Of a DNA stretch of 64,000 bases, positions 39,601 through 51,600 are shown piece by piece; the first letter of the stretch is position 1, and every line of letters begins with the position of its first letter. The stretch comes from Takakia lepidozioides (taxonomy: Eukaryota > Streptophyta > Takakiopsida > Takakiales > Takakiaceae), in NCBI GenBank assembly GCA_030704615.1, contig CM060732.1, forward strand, positions 30,485,053-30,549,052. The letters are read 5' to 3'. Both the position numbers and the translations under genes were made by a program. The notes beneath the pieces were generated by a model. That model worked only from the letters and a program-made list of their open reading frames with translations. It had not been told where the DNA came from and ran no database searches.

Positions 39601-42600
39601 AGCCACGCCAGGGCTTTTGTGAACAGCATTACAATTGCCTTATGTTCCTATTTCACAAAAATTGCAGTCAGACACATGGTAGGAGCAAGAACTGCCTCTT
39701 AATGACACATGCCCGAGGGCCTTACGTATTTCAGACAGTAGATTCACAATATCCACAAGTTCAATGAAAAGCAGTAGATGAGCCCCTTTGTGGCCCCAGA
39801 TACATGTTTGAAACAACCTTAACATATATGTAAAACTTTATCAGAGCAAACCAATAAATCACATGCCTAATGTTTACAGACCTTGGCCAAATCCTTAGTT
39901 GTCTCAGTCTTTCCTGTACCAGCAGGACCAGCAGGAGCTCCCCCTAAGTTGAGATGAAGGGCACCCATGAGAGTCATGTAGCAACGATCAGTCAAAGGAG
40001 TGATCACAAGGCGAGGTGTGTTGCCCAGATACTCATAGCCATAAGACAATGATGCCTGGACCATCTTAACCCATAGGCCTTCATTCTCCCAGTAGTACCG
40101 CAATTGGCTGACCCACTCAAAATCTGTCACTGCTCTTGTCTGGTCAAAACACAGTGTGTCTCAGTCTACAAATAAAGGAAGAAAGTGTTAGAAGTCAGCT
40201 CAGATTTCGTTAGCTAGGGTTCTGTTAGGGTTTTTTGACAGCTAGGGATAGTTCTACCAGAAGGTTCCAGCCACCAGAAGTTTCTAGAGAACTCATGTAG
40301 GATTTAAGGGAAAGGCTGAGGCAATGCCCAGCACTTCTTCTAGCATTTTGGATGTGCTATCCTAGTAGATTGCAGAGAGAGGAGGAGGAGAAGTCCAGCA
40401 TCTACTTTTGTAAGTTCTTTCTTTTGCAGTAAGGTGCATTCTTGTTAGGACTGACACTTGTTGTTAGTACTAACTCTTTGGTTGGTTTAGGCTGTCAGTT
40501 TTTGTACTGCTGCTTGTGCTAGAAGCTATCTGTCAATATCTCTAGGAGGTAGAGGACAGGTCTAGTTTCCAACAGGTTATGGGCCCACAAGACGTTACAA
40601 CTACTTGGACAGTTGAGCCACTGGATGGCAACAACTATAAGAGTTGGATCTACACGATGCAGCTCCTGCTCTCTTCAAAGAGCCTATGGTCAGTAGTGGC
40701 TAAAACGCCTTCAGAGGATAACCTGAAGGAGGAGAGATGGATCCAAAAGAATGAGCTTGCAATGGCAACTCTGGTCACAAACATGAGATCAAAGCTGGTA
40801 GTTTTGGTAAGGAATCTTACAACTGCTCATGAGGTCTGGCAGACCTTAAGTGAGGTGTATGAGGCAGATGCGATGGGGAAAGCATATGTCCTATGGAAAC
40901 AGCTCATGGACTTGAGAATGAGAGAAGGTGAGAGTGTAGCCATTCACATTGCCACTGTTAAAGCCATGTGTCTGGAGATAATTGATGCGGGAGAACCCAT
41001 GACTGAATCACTTCAGATCATGACCTTGTTTGGCACCTTGCCAAAGAGTTATGACATGGTGGAAACTGCATCGGCTACTCATGGTAAGAGTAGACTGAGT
41101 TGGAAGTATGTCACTTCACAACTCATCATGGAAGAAAGCAAGCTGACTAGGGGTAGCTCAAGTATGGACAATGCCCTGACGGCTACTTCCATCGAGAAAG
41201 ATGGAGCATGTTTCCGATGCGGCAAATTTGGGCATTTCCAGAAGGACTGCAAGGTGAAGATTGACAAGCCCAAGAAGGACAAGTGGAGACCAAGGAAAGG
41301 GAAGTCTGTACATGCACATGTCGCTGACATGGGCAACGACAGTGAAGTTCACCTGTTTATGGCAGATGCAGCTTACAGTCGTGATGAAGACTATCTGCTG
41401 ACTACTGAAGGAGAACACTGTGGAGATGAGTGGTATTTGGACTCTGGAGCTACTAACCACATGTGTGGGAGGAAGGAGTTGTTTCACAACTTGAAACCCA
41501 TTCAGCCTAGGAGCGTAAAGATGGGCAACAAGACGTTTTCTGTAAGTACGATGATGGGAGAAATCCCTGTCAACTTTATCAGAAAAGAGAGTAAGGTTAC
41601 CCGTTGTACCCTTCAGAAAGTCCTATATGTGCCAGACTTGGCAAAGAATCTGATCTCTGTTAGTACCTTGGATGAGCTTGGGTATGATGTCATTTTCAGA
41701 AACAATGCTTGCAGCATCCAGAAGGGCAACGAGGAACTCTGCTATGGAGTGAAGGAGCAGAGACTCTACAAGCTTTTGAGTACATCTGGAACTCAGGAGG
41801 AGGCCAATGTTGGGGACACAATGGACACTGCACCATTGTGGCATAGAAGGTTGGGTCACTTGGGGACACAAGCGATCAAGGATCTTCAAAAGTTGGCGCT
41901 GGGGCTGAATGTGGACTGGTCACATGAGCTACAGTTCTGTGAAGGATCTGCTAAAGGGAAACAGCACAAGTCATCAATGCCCAAGGAATCTGCCACAAGA
42001 GCCAAGGAGAGGCTGGAGTTGATACACACAGATGTGTGTGGCCCCATGAAGACAACATCGCTGGGAGGATCTAGGTACTTTATCACCTTCACTGATGACA
42101 TGAGTAGAAAGACTTTCTTATATCCCTTGAGAGAGAAAGGTCAAGTGCTGCAGGTTTTTAAGCAATTTGTGCATGAAGTAGAAAACCAGCTGGACCTCAA
42201 AGTCAAGGTTCTAAGGAGCGATGGTGGGGGGGAATTCCTAAATCAGGAATTCAAGCTATCTTGCTGAGAAAGGCATAAAGAGCCAAGTAACAGCAAGGGA
42301 CAGTCCAGCCCAGAATGGAGTGGCAGAGAGATTAAACAGAACACTGGTTGAGAAGGCTAGATGTATGCCACAGACCTCAGGCCTTGGACCAGAGTTTTGG
42401 GGAGAGGCGATCAGCACTGCCACCTATCTGAAAAATTTGAGTCCCACGCGAGCTTTGAAAGACACGACTCCAGAGGAGGCATGGAGTGGGAAGAAGCCAA
42501 ACCTGAAGCATCTAAGAGTTTTTGGTTGTGCTGCTTATGCATTGATACCTGACGAGCAAAGGAGCAAGTTGGATGCCAAGTCAGAAAGATGTATCTTAAT

Positions 42601-45600
42601 TGGGTATGATCTGGGTTGCAAGGGGTACAAGGTCTACAATCCTAGAACCAAGAGGTCAATCAGGAGTAGAGATGTCCTGTTTGATGAGGATAATTTTGGG
42701 AAGGAGACAAAGCCCAAGGACCTGTCCGTTCCTGTGATAATCCCTGATGTGGGAGAAAAAGAAAGGGAACAACCAGTACTAAAGGTTTACACTCGAAGGG
42801 AGAAGGTGGCGAAGAAACCAGAAGAGGATGAAGATTCTGAAGATCGGGATCCTATTGACAAGGATGGGGGGCCTAGAAGGTCAGGAAGGATCAGCAACCC
42901 CCAGAAAGGTTTGGAGCTAATGTGGCAGAAGGACTGACTGGTCTGACTATGGATGACATAGGGCAGATGGAAAGTTGTTTCCATGCCCTTGATGATGCAG
43001 AGGAGCCAGCCACCCTCAATGACGCTTTGGCAAGGGATGATGCCAATGAGTGGGAGGGAGCTGTACTAGAGGAGATGAAATCTCTGAAAAAAAACCAGAC
43101 TTGGGAGCTGGTAACACTGCCTGGTGGTAGAAAGGCGGTAGATTGCAAGTGGGTTTTCAAAGTGAAAAGAGGACCCAACAATGAGATAGTGAAGTACAAG
43201 GCCAAACTTGTGGCCAAAGGTTTCACACAGACTGCAGGGCTTGACTACAATGAAACTTTTGCCCCGGTGGCAAAGTTCACCTCCATCCGATGTTTACTGG
43301 CATTGGCAGCGAAGCATGACTGGGAGATAGAACACATGGACGTGAAGACTGCATTCTTGAATGGGGATCTCCAGGAGGAGATCTACATGAAACAACCAGA
43401 AGGCTTCCAAGAAGGTGATAAGGTGTGTCGGCTCAAGAAATCGTTATATGGACTCAAACAGGCATCGAGGACATGGTATGAGAAGATCAATAGCACCTTG
43501 ACAGGCCAAGGTTTTGTATGGAGTACCAGCTGATCAGAGCATTTACTACATGACATCAGGTGTCATGATAATAGCACTCTATGTGGATGATCTGCTACTG
43601 ATCAGCGACAACAAGGATACCATGCGCAGGCAGAAGCATAATTTGAGTGAAACCTTTGAGATGGTTCATCTTGGAGCCGTGAACTACCTACTTGGAATTC
43701 AGATTCTGAGGGACAGGAAGGCGAGAACTATAAAGTTGAGCCAAGAGAGGTATGTCAGGAATGTTGTTGTGAAGTTTGGTATGCAGGACTGCAAACCAGC
43801 ACCAACACCATTGGAAACCGGCTGCAAGCTGAGTAAGGAAATGGAGCCAAAATCTCCAAGTGAGATTGAGGAAATGGCTAAGGTTCCATATCAGCAAGCC
43901 ATGGGATCTCTGATGTATGCAATGATTGGCACCAGGCCAGACATTGCCTATGCAGTGGGAATGCTTAGTAAGTTCATGCACAACCCAGGACCTCAGCATT
44001 GGAAAGCACTCAAGAGGGTGATTAGATATTTGAAAGGGACTGCGGATACATGTCTAACTTACAACAAGCAGGACACTGGAGCATCACTAGAAGGATACAG
44101 TGATGCAGATTGGGCAGGAGACACAGATGAGAGGAGATCCATATCTGCCTACTGCTTTGTAATGAGTGGAGGTGCTGTGAGCTGGAGCAGCAAAAGACAG
44201 CAGACCACTGCTCTATCCTCGACTGAGTCAGAGTATATGGCTCTGACTCATGCAGCTAAAGAAGCCATTTGGATTCGAAGGCTTCTTGGTGAACTTGGCT
44301 TCAGTCAAGAACAGCCAACGAAAGTGCATGCTGATAACAGGAGCAGCATTGAGCTGAGCAAGAATCCTGTTCATCATGCCCGGACCAAGCACATAGATAT
44401 CAAACATCATTTCATTAGAGAAATGATTGGTTTGGAGATTGTGTTGGTTTACTGTAGGACTGAGGACATGGCAGCTGATGCACTCACAAAGGCTCTATCC
44501 AAAGAAAAGCATTCTAGATGCATGGAACTGATTGGGTTAAGCCTCAATCCTCGCTGAGTGGGAGTGTTAGAAGTCAGCTCAGATTTAGTTAGCTAGGGTT
44601 CGGTTAGGGTTTTTTGACGGCTAGGGATAGTTCTACCAGAAGGTTCCAGCCACCAGAAGTTTCTAGAGAACTCATGTAGGATTTAAGGGAAAGGCTGAGG
44701 CAATGCCCAGCACTTCTTCTAGCATTTTGGATGTGCTATCCTAGTAGATTGCAGAGAGAGGAGGAGGAGAAGTCCAGCATCTACTTTTGTAAGTTCTTTC
44801 TTTTGCAGTAAGGAGCATTCTTGTTAGGACTGACACTTCTTGTTAGTGCTAACTCTTTGGTTGGTTTAGGCTGTCAGTTTTTGTACTGCTGCTTGTGCTA
44901 GAAGCTATCTGTCAATATCTCTAGGAGGTAGAGGACAGGTCTAGTTTCCAACAGAAAGAAGGATGTTCTAGCATCTCCGCTACTTGTGGTTGACAACTTG
45001 CAATCGTGGTCTATCTCAATGTTGCCACCACTTGAAATGACAATGAAGTTCAAGTTACCTTTTCATTGATTAGTTGCATAACAACATCACGTGCATGCAC
45101 ATCAATCACAATGAGAGCTCCAAGTGTGAGCCTGGCTAAAATCGACAATGGTTTACGAACAAGGTCGGTCAGACCATTCAATTGTTCCACCTGTAAAAGC
45201 ACCAACACATGTGGTTACTTGGTGGGATTATAGACCATGTTCTTCAAAGAATAAAGGATTGCAACAACACCTAAACTTCTTCAAAATTAGAAAGATGGAA
45301 TGCGAAAGGAACTCAATGGCAACAAACTGAAGCATCCTAAAGAATATTTAATCTCCAATTCTATGACTTCCTCGCAACAAGTCACCTTTCATGAATGTGA
45401 AAAAAGAGATGTCTGATTTCAAGTTTTACTTCCAGCTTGAACTCCCAAATAAGTAGACTACTGACTTGAACATTATCAAAAAAGTCCGGCATGGATGCTG
45501 TGTTAATGGCTCGTTCCACGCCTTCTGTCCAGTACACTGAGCTTCCAGCAAGCACCACCTGGCCTGCCCATTCTTGCACCCACTGTGTCCGTGGAGTTTG

Positions 45601-48600
45601 TTTGTAGGCCGTAAGCGCCAATTTGATCTACAAACAAAGCACATAGATCAGCTGCCTTGTTACATATCAATTCAGGTCCCAACAGATTCCTGGCTCTTTG
45701 CTCATAGCGAAAATCAACAAAAGGGGCACAGCATCACAAAGCTCCTGTCAACAACAATTCCAGATTTCAAGATTCTAGAAAAGAAGAGCTAGAAGTATCA
45801 TATGCCTCAGATGCAGTCCCAACATACCTGTTGTAGAATGCTTTCTTTCATCCTCTGCTCGACTTGACTTAGCCAGTTTTCCACATTTCCAATAGGGCTC
45901 ATACTCTGTGGAAAAGGAACCTGCCATCACATCCAGGAGGACACAGTAAGAATACAACGCTTATTAGACGGGAGTTGATGGAACTTCATGTTAGGCGGCC
46001 CTGGAAAACAGAGAATCTCACAACAAAGCTGCAGGTCTATCACAATACCTTCCTCCTCCACAATGATATAATCTTACGTCCCAATTACTGTCTGCAACTT
46101 CATTTCCATCTCTTCTCTAGGCATTGAGAAGGTTCAGCGTGAGGTTGCACAGCCTGCAGATAGAAACTGGAAGATGGGCTGCAGTAGTGATGTCAGAGGG
46201 GATATTGAAACTGAACAACATTTCTTCTTTCCCTGGGCATCACTTCATGTATCCCGGAATGATTATTTCTTTGTTCTACCCTGTCACATAGGCCCGCATG
46301 ACCCCCTGTGGACGTCATAAAGTTACTCCCCAAGCCAATCTCCCTTTCCCATAAGGGCATTGGATATATCGGGGTTACAGAGTGAATTCATCAAGCACAC
46401 AGCAACGACTGTGGCTCCATTTATAGCACATCTCTTCAATGAAGCTGTGCAACATGGCTTTCCAACAGAGTGGACAAAGAGCATCATCCACCCCCTCTTC
46501 AAGAGTGGTGGCAGGCTCATACCGACCAACTATCCCACAATTATGGTGTCTTCGTTGCTGGCTAAAGTGTTTGGGGCAGTAGTGGCCATGGAACTGGATG
46601 ATTGGGCTGAATCCTCTCACGTGCGTGCTATGGGCAAGCAGGCTTCCGCTGCAACAATCCACTCTTGACCACATTTTCACCCTTCAGACTATGGTGGAAC
46701 GTGCGAGCTATGACAAGAAAATGGTGTATGTTTGATTCTTAGACTTTTGAAAGGCTTCCAATTTGGTTCCTCGAGACCTTCTACAATGGCTCGATGGAGG
46801 TCCCTTCGGGCATCATATATGCCATCGTATCCATGTATGAGATTGTCATTGGCATGGTCAAAGTGAATTCTCGGCAGAGATGCATAGCAACGTTGGGGTC
46901 AAACAGGGCTGCCCCCTCTCACCTGCCCTTTTCGGGATCTACATAGACGCTCGGGAGGGTTACAGTACAAAAAAACCATGGAGTTGGAGTGCCTTTGGAT
47001 GGGGGACCAACACAGTCAGCACTTCTCTATGCTGATGATGTTGCCCTCTTGGCACAATCTCCTGTCTTCCTACAATGCCATCTTCACATCCTGGAAAAAT
47101 TCTCCAGAGACTATGGGTTGCAGGTCAACCTTAGCGAAACTACGATCGTGGTTTTCAACGGCCATGCGGACTGCAGATTCATTTTCAACCCAGGAAGTTG
47201 AGGTTGCCAAATCGTACCAATACCTGGGTCTGGCTATCCATTCACCCAAATTCCAGTTTACCTCAACTGCTTTGGAGAGATTGACAAAGGGCAAGGCTGC
47301 CTCCATCCGCTCAGGCCAAATGCAAACAGATACATCTGCGCCACCCCAACCAAAAAGTGGCTATTTGACACCATTGCCAACCCGGCTGCCACTTATGGTT
47401 GTGATTTCTGGGCACCTGGTGTCCCAATTTGGGGAAAAAAACCCGGAACCGCTGCAGCCATCTTTTCTCCAAGCAATGCTTGGCGCCAGAGGCACAACTC
47501 CATCTAACATCCTATGTGCAGACTTTGCATGCGTGCCACTTCGAACTGACGCCCTCTTCCGGCTTACAATCTTTCTTAAAAGGTTACAAGCCCTTCCACC
47601 CAAGGGGTCGTGGCAAGAGCCCTCACAACATCTATTAGGCTCAAAACAGCAGGTTTCAAGCACTCCTGGTATGCTCGAGTGTGCAGTTTTTTTGAGCGCA
47701 ATAGACTCTCTATTGCTTCGCTATTGCCACAAAATCCAGAAGGGGTGGAAATCACATCCAAACAGGATCGCAACAGTTAGAAGAGAACCCACGGAATAGA
47801 CAGGGGAATCTCCCACGGATCTCACAATACAGAGGGCAATAAAAGACGAAGTGTTCTTCAGTTTCCAAACAGTCATCAGCATGGTCAAGGTTGCAGGGGA
47901 GTTCTCAGCAGAGGCGCACAGCAATATTGGGGAACAAAGGGGCTGCCCTCTCTCACCTACCCTATTTGGAATCTACATAGAGCTTAGGAATCTGTCCACA
48001 GCTCTATCTCCCTCCGCAATGTCTACTCAGTGCATCTCTCTTTCCAGAAGCAATATGGAAGGCCCCTTCACCATCAATCCTAATAGGTGATTCAAGACTT
48101 CACAGTGGTAGTGGCAACCCAGCCTGCTCTCCTCTCACCCACCCAGTAACATCCCCCCTTGACTGCATCTATGGCAATAAGTCTCTGGAATCACAAAAGA
48201 CCCTGTTTATCGTGCTTCTTTTGGTGCTCTAGTTACACTTGTCCAATGGAGCATCTGCCCCCCCCCCATGAATACTGCAAAACTCTTTCGTGATGGGAAA
48301 ACCTGCAACGGGAGGACCGCCTATGTCCAGCTTGCATAGGGCGCAGCAAGGAAATTGAAACTGAAGAACACTTCTTCTTCTACTGCCCTCTATACTACGA
48401 GATCCGTGGGAGATTTCACTGTTTATTCAGTGGAACCCAAACTCTCACTGATGTCTTTCACTATGAGGATCAAAAATGCGTGGCAGCCTACCTACACGAG
48501 GCCTTCACCCTTAGACAATCGCTAGAACATTAATTGTGGTTTCTGGTTTGTTCCTCTCTCATGTTTTCTTCCATTTTGTCCCATAAGCTCTACGAGCTTT

Positions 48601-51600
48601 CCGCGGATGTTATAAAGCACCATTTCATTTCATTTCATTTATTCTTCATTTTCCTATACTCTATGCTATGAATCCACATATACAGACACTCTGCTGTCCC
48701 CTGACTTACCTTCTCTCCTTCCACAGAGTTCATGGCAGTAATCTCCAAATCTGGCTTGAAGTCGAGCAAATCAATAGCCTCAAAGCACTTCCGCAAATGA
48801 GGTTGGACGGCCAAAGGATTTTTCGCCTGTGACAGAATCTGGAGCAGCTCATCATTGGAGAGGAAGAAGAAGCGGCTGAAAGCCAATCTCTTTGTCTCCA
48901 AATAGTCCGCCAGACCTTTTTGTACTAGATCAAGCAGCTGCAAACCCCCAAAAATAGTAAGACATAGCTCAACAATCTATGTGGTAACTAATCCAGACTG
49001 AACTGAAAAATCAACACCATGTCATGGTCTGCAGAGTAACCTACAAACTCAAATAGTGCACAGTCCTTGCTGTCTACTTATGACAATGGAAGTACAGCTA
49101 GTGGCACCCTGAAGGGACGATAAACCAGCAAGGAAGGATTGATTTTCTACCCACTTTGCTATTTTTCCATAGAAACGAAAAACTTTTACAGCGGCCCAAT
49201 TTCAATAGTTTCATTTCAATGACTACTGGCGATTCGAAGAATGAGAGTACACATATGAACCTGTCAATGCAGAGATACGAAAGAGTAACAGTACTATCTG
49301 AAAATGCCTCTGGTCAGACTGATCTAAGCGTGTTGTGCTCTTTACTCATTGGATTTAGATGATGATATGGTGTAAGATATCCATGAGATCCGAGATGTTG
49401 CCACCTTTCTCCATCATGGTGAGAAAAAGAGAAAGATATAGACAGAGGTTAGAGGGAGACCCTGTTAGACTCTCTGAACTGTTCCAGCAGCTTCCTGCTC
49501 GAGCACATGGTGAGAATCGCTGGAGTAATGTTGGCCTGGGCAAGCGCTTTATGCCATATCATATTGACAGTCTCAAACCTTTTGCTCTCAACAGGTAGCT
49601 GAGTTTTGATGTCTTCACTGCTGAAAATGGGTTCCAGGTACATCCATTGCCGTTGCACCTTCAACCACTCATCTATAATCTCTGACACTAAAACCAATGA
49701 GGTCTCCCACTTGGCAATTTGATCTTCGAACGGCTTTTTGAAGGGGGAGAAACTCATTGACTGGGTCAGCACAATGTGATCATCCAGCTGCTGTAATGTG
49801 GCTTCTTCAATCTTCATAATGAATGTTCCAGTCTCCTTGTATGATTGGATCTGGCCAGGTGCAAAGCAACGCACTTGAGTTCAGAGCATAGTTAATAAAT
49901 TGTCTATTCTTCATAGCTACAGCAACTACCTCCTTCTCTATGATGTTGGACATTAAGCAGAGCCCTCCACAATCATTGACGGAAACAATCATTCTTTGCC
50001 AGCCTGTAATTTGGCTTCAAGTACCACCAATCACAATCTTCTACATTTTATTGTTGGGAGTTTCAAAAGTAGGGACCAGCACACCTCTGTATTCCTAGAA
50101 AAACAATTGAACTTGACTATCGAAGCAGCTGAAATGGAAATAATACCGGCATGCCTTTCACTCCAGCAACCATTTGTCAAAATAAGTCAAATCACATGCA
50201 ACCTATGGTCATGGGCAAAGGGAATGCGAGGAATAAATATAGGACGTCAATTGGAGAGGTTGAGAATTTCTGGAGCATTGCATCACATTACCTGAAGCTC
50301 CAAACTCTTCCAGTCATCCTGCATCTTGTTTAAAGCCACTTCAATACCATATTCTTTACTGGCCAGATCAGCTGCCTCTTGAATAGCCTCCAGGTGGTGC
50401 AAGAGACCCATATTGATTGCAGTCGTCAGTGTGAATTGTTCACTGGGGTGCACATCCATTTCCAGGGCAGATGAAATCTGGTCCCAATGTCGGTCCCGCA
50501 TTCCCTGTTGGCGCATAGCAGCTATCAACGGCACATATGGTTTGAATTCACCCACCTGCGCCCATCTCCAAGATATCAGCCTCCCGAAGTTTTAAAGTAT
50601 CTTTCTTTCAGCCTCCCATGCACTTCCAGCCTCTCTACGATGTCACCTACCTACCTGCCTTCTTTCTTCTCCGGATCCAGTCCCTTACCAGCGGTTGGCC
50701 GCCTGTGAGAATGATACACACAACTCAACAGTTGGCGGCACAGGGATCGGATACCTGCTGGTTCTACCTGATGAGCAGATTCCTTGTTCACTACAATCTT
50801 GGCAACACTGGACCCACCCTTCAAACCTGTACTCCCGTAAAACAAGAGAAACAGGTTGATCAGGAAGATATCCAGAAGTTACTATGGTCAAAAAACATGG
50901 GGCCTCGCTCTCCAACTACAGAGACAAAATCTTAGAAATCAGGGACAACCACATAATCATGCAGTCCTACCTTGTAAAAGAAATTTTCTGCAGCCCTCAC
51001 CAGGTTCTTGGCAATTCCAAGTTGGCTCTCATGGGCTGCAGATTGAAAGGGAAAATGATCCAAACAACACAAAAGAGGCTACAATCTGCCCAGTCTGCAC
51101 GTTGCGGGAAGTGAAAACAGACCACATCTTGCTTTTGCTTACCCTTAAAATCAAGGGAGCATGATGATTGACTGGTCTGCTCACCTTGCTTCTAGACCTA
51201 CCTTCACCATGTGCAAATATCACGACGGAACAAAAGGGCTTTCTACTGAGAGATCTGAGAGACACTGTTTCCACTTTAGAGCTGCCTAATCTTTACAGGA
51301 GCATTTCAGAAATCTACCAAAGTGCCTTGCAGCCAATTTGCTTGGGAGGATCGCCTATGCCCAGTGTGCACCGGGCACAACCAGGAAATCGAAACTGAAA
51401 CCCAATCTCTCACTGAAGTCTTCCATTATGAGGATCAGAAATGCTTGGCAGCTTTTCTGCACAAAGCTTTGAGCAGTAGTTGCTTTTGGGCTGCTTCTGG
51501 CTCCACTCTGTCTTTTATTCTAACTGTTTCTTGCTTTCCATTTGTCACATAAGCTCTTTGAGCTTTCTGCGGACGTTATAAAGTTTCATTTCTTTTCTTT

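Larger units (their letters stand above)
40186..44953 (+). mobile_element. Copia-2: nearly full-length Ty1/copia element
   Basis: 4,768 bp, opposite in direction to the host gene. LTRs 40186-40574 and 44565-44953, 389 bp each with about six differences. Target duplication GAAAG at 40181-40185 and 44954-44958. Order Gag, protease, integrase, RT, RNase H, as in Ty1/copia. Confidence 0.97.
40140..45058 (-). other. DNAH1: 4.9-kb dynein intron made of copia-2
   Basis: Without copia-2 the intron would be only about 150 bp. Confidence 0.88.
45921..48709 (-). other. DNAH1: 2.8-kb dynein intron with family Y fragments
   Basis: Between exons 17 and 18; almost wholly family Y LINE sequence. Confidence 0.8.

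Noticed and set aside
49996-50295. 99-codon plus-strand ORF
   Set aside because: Lies across intron sequence and the antisense of exon 15's edge; no motif.
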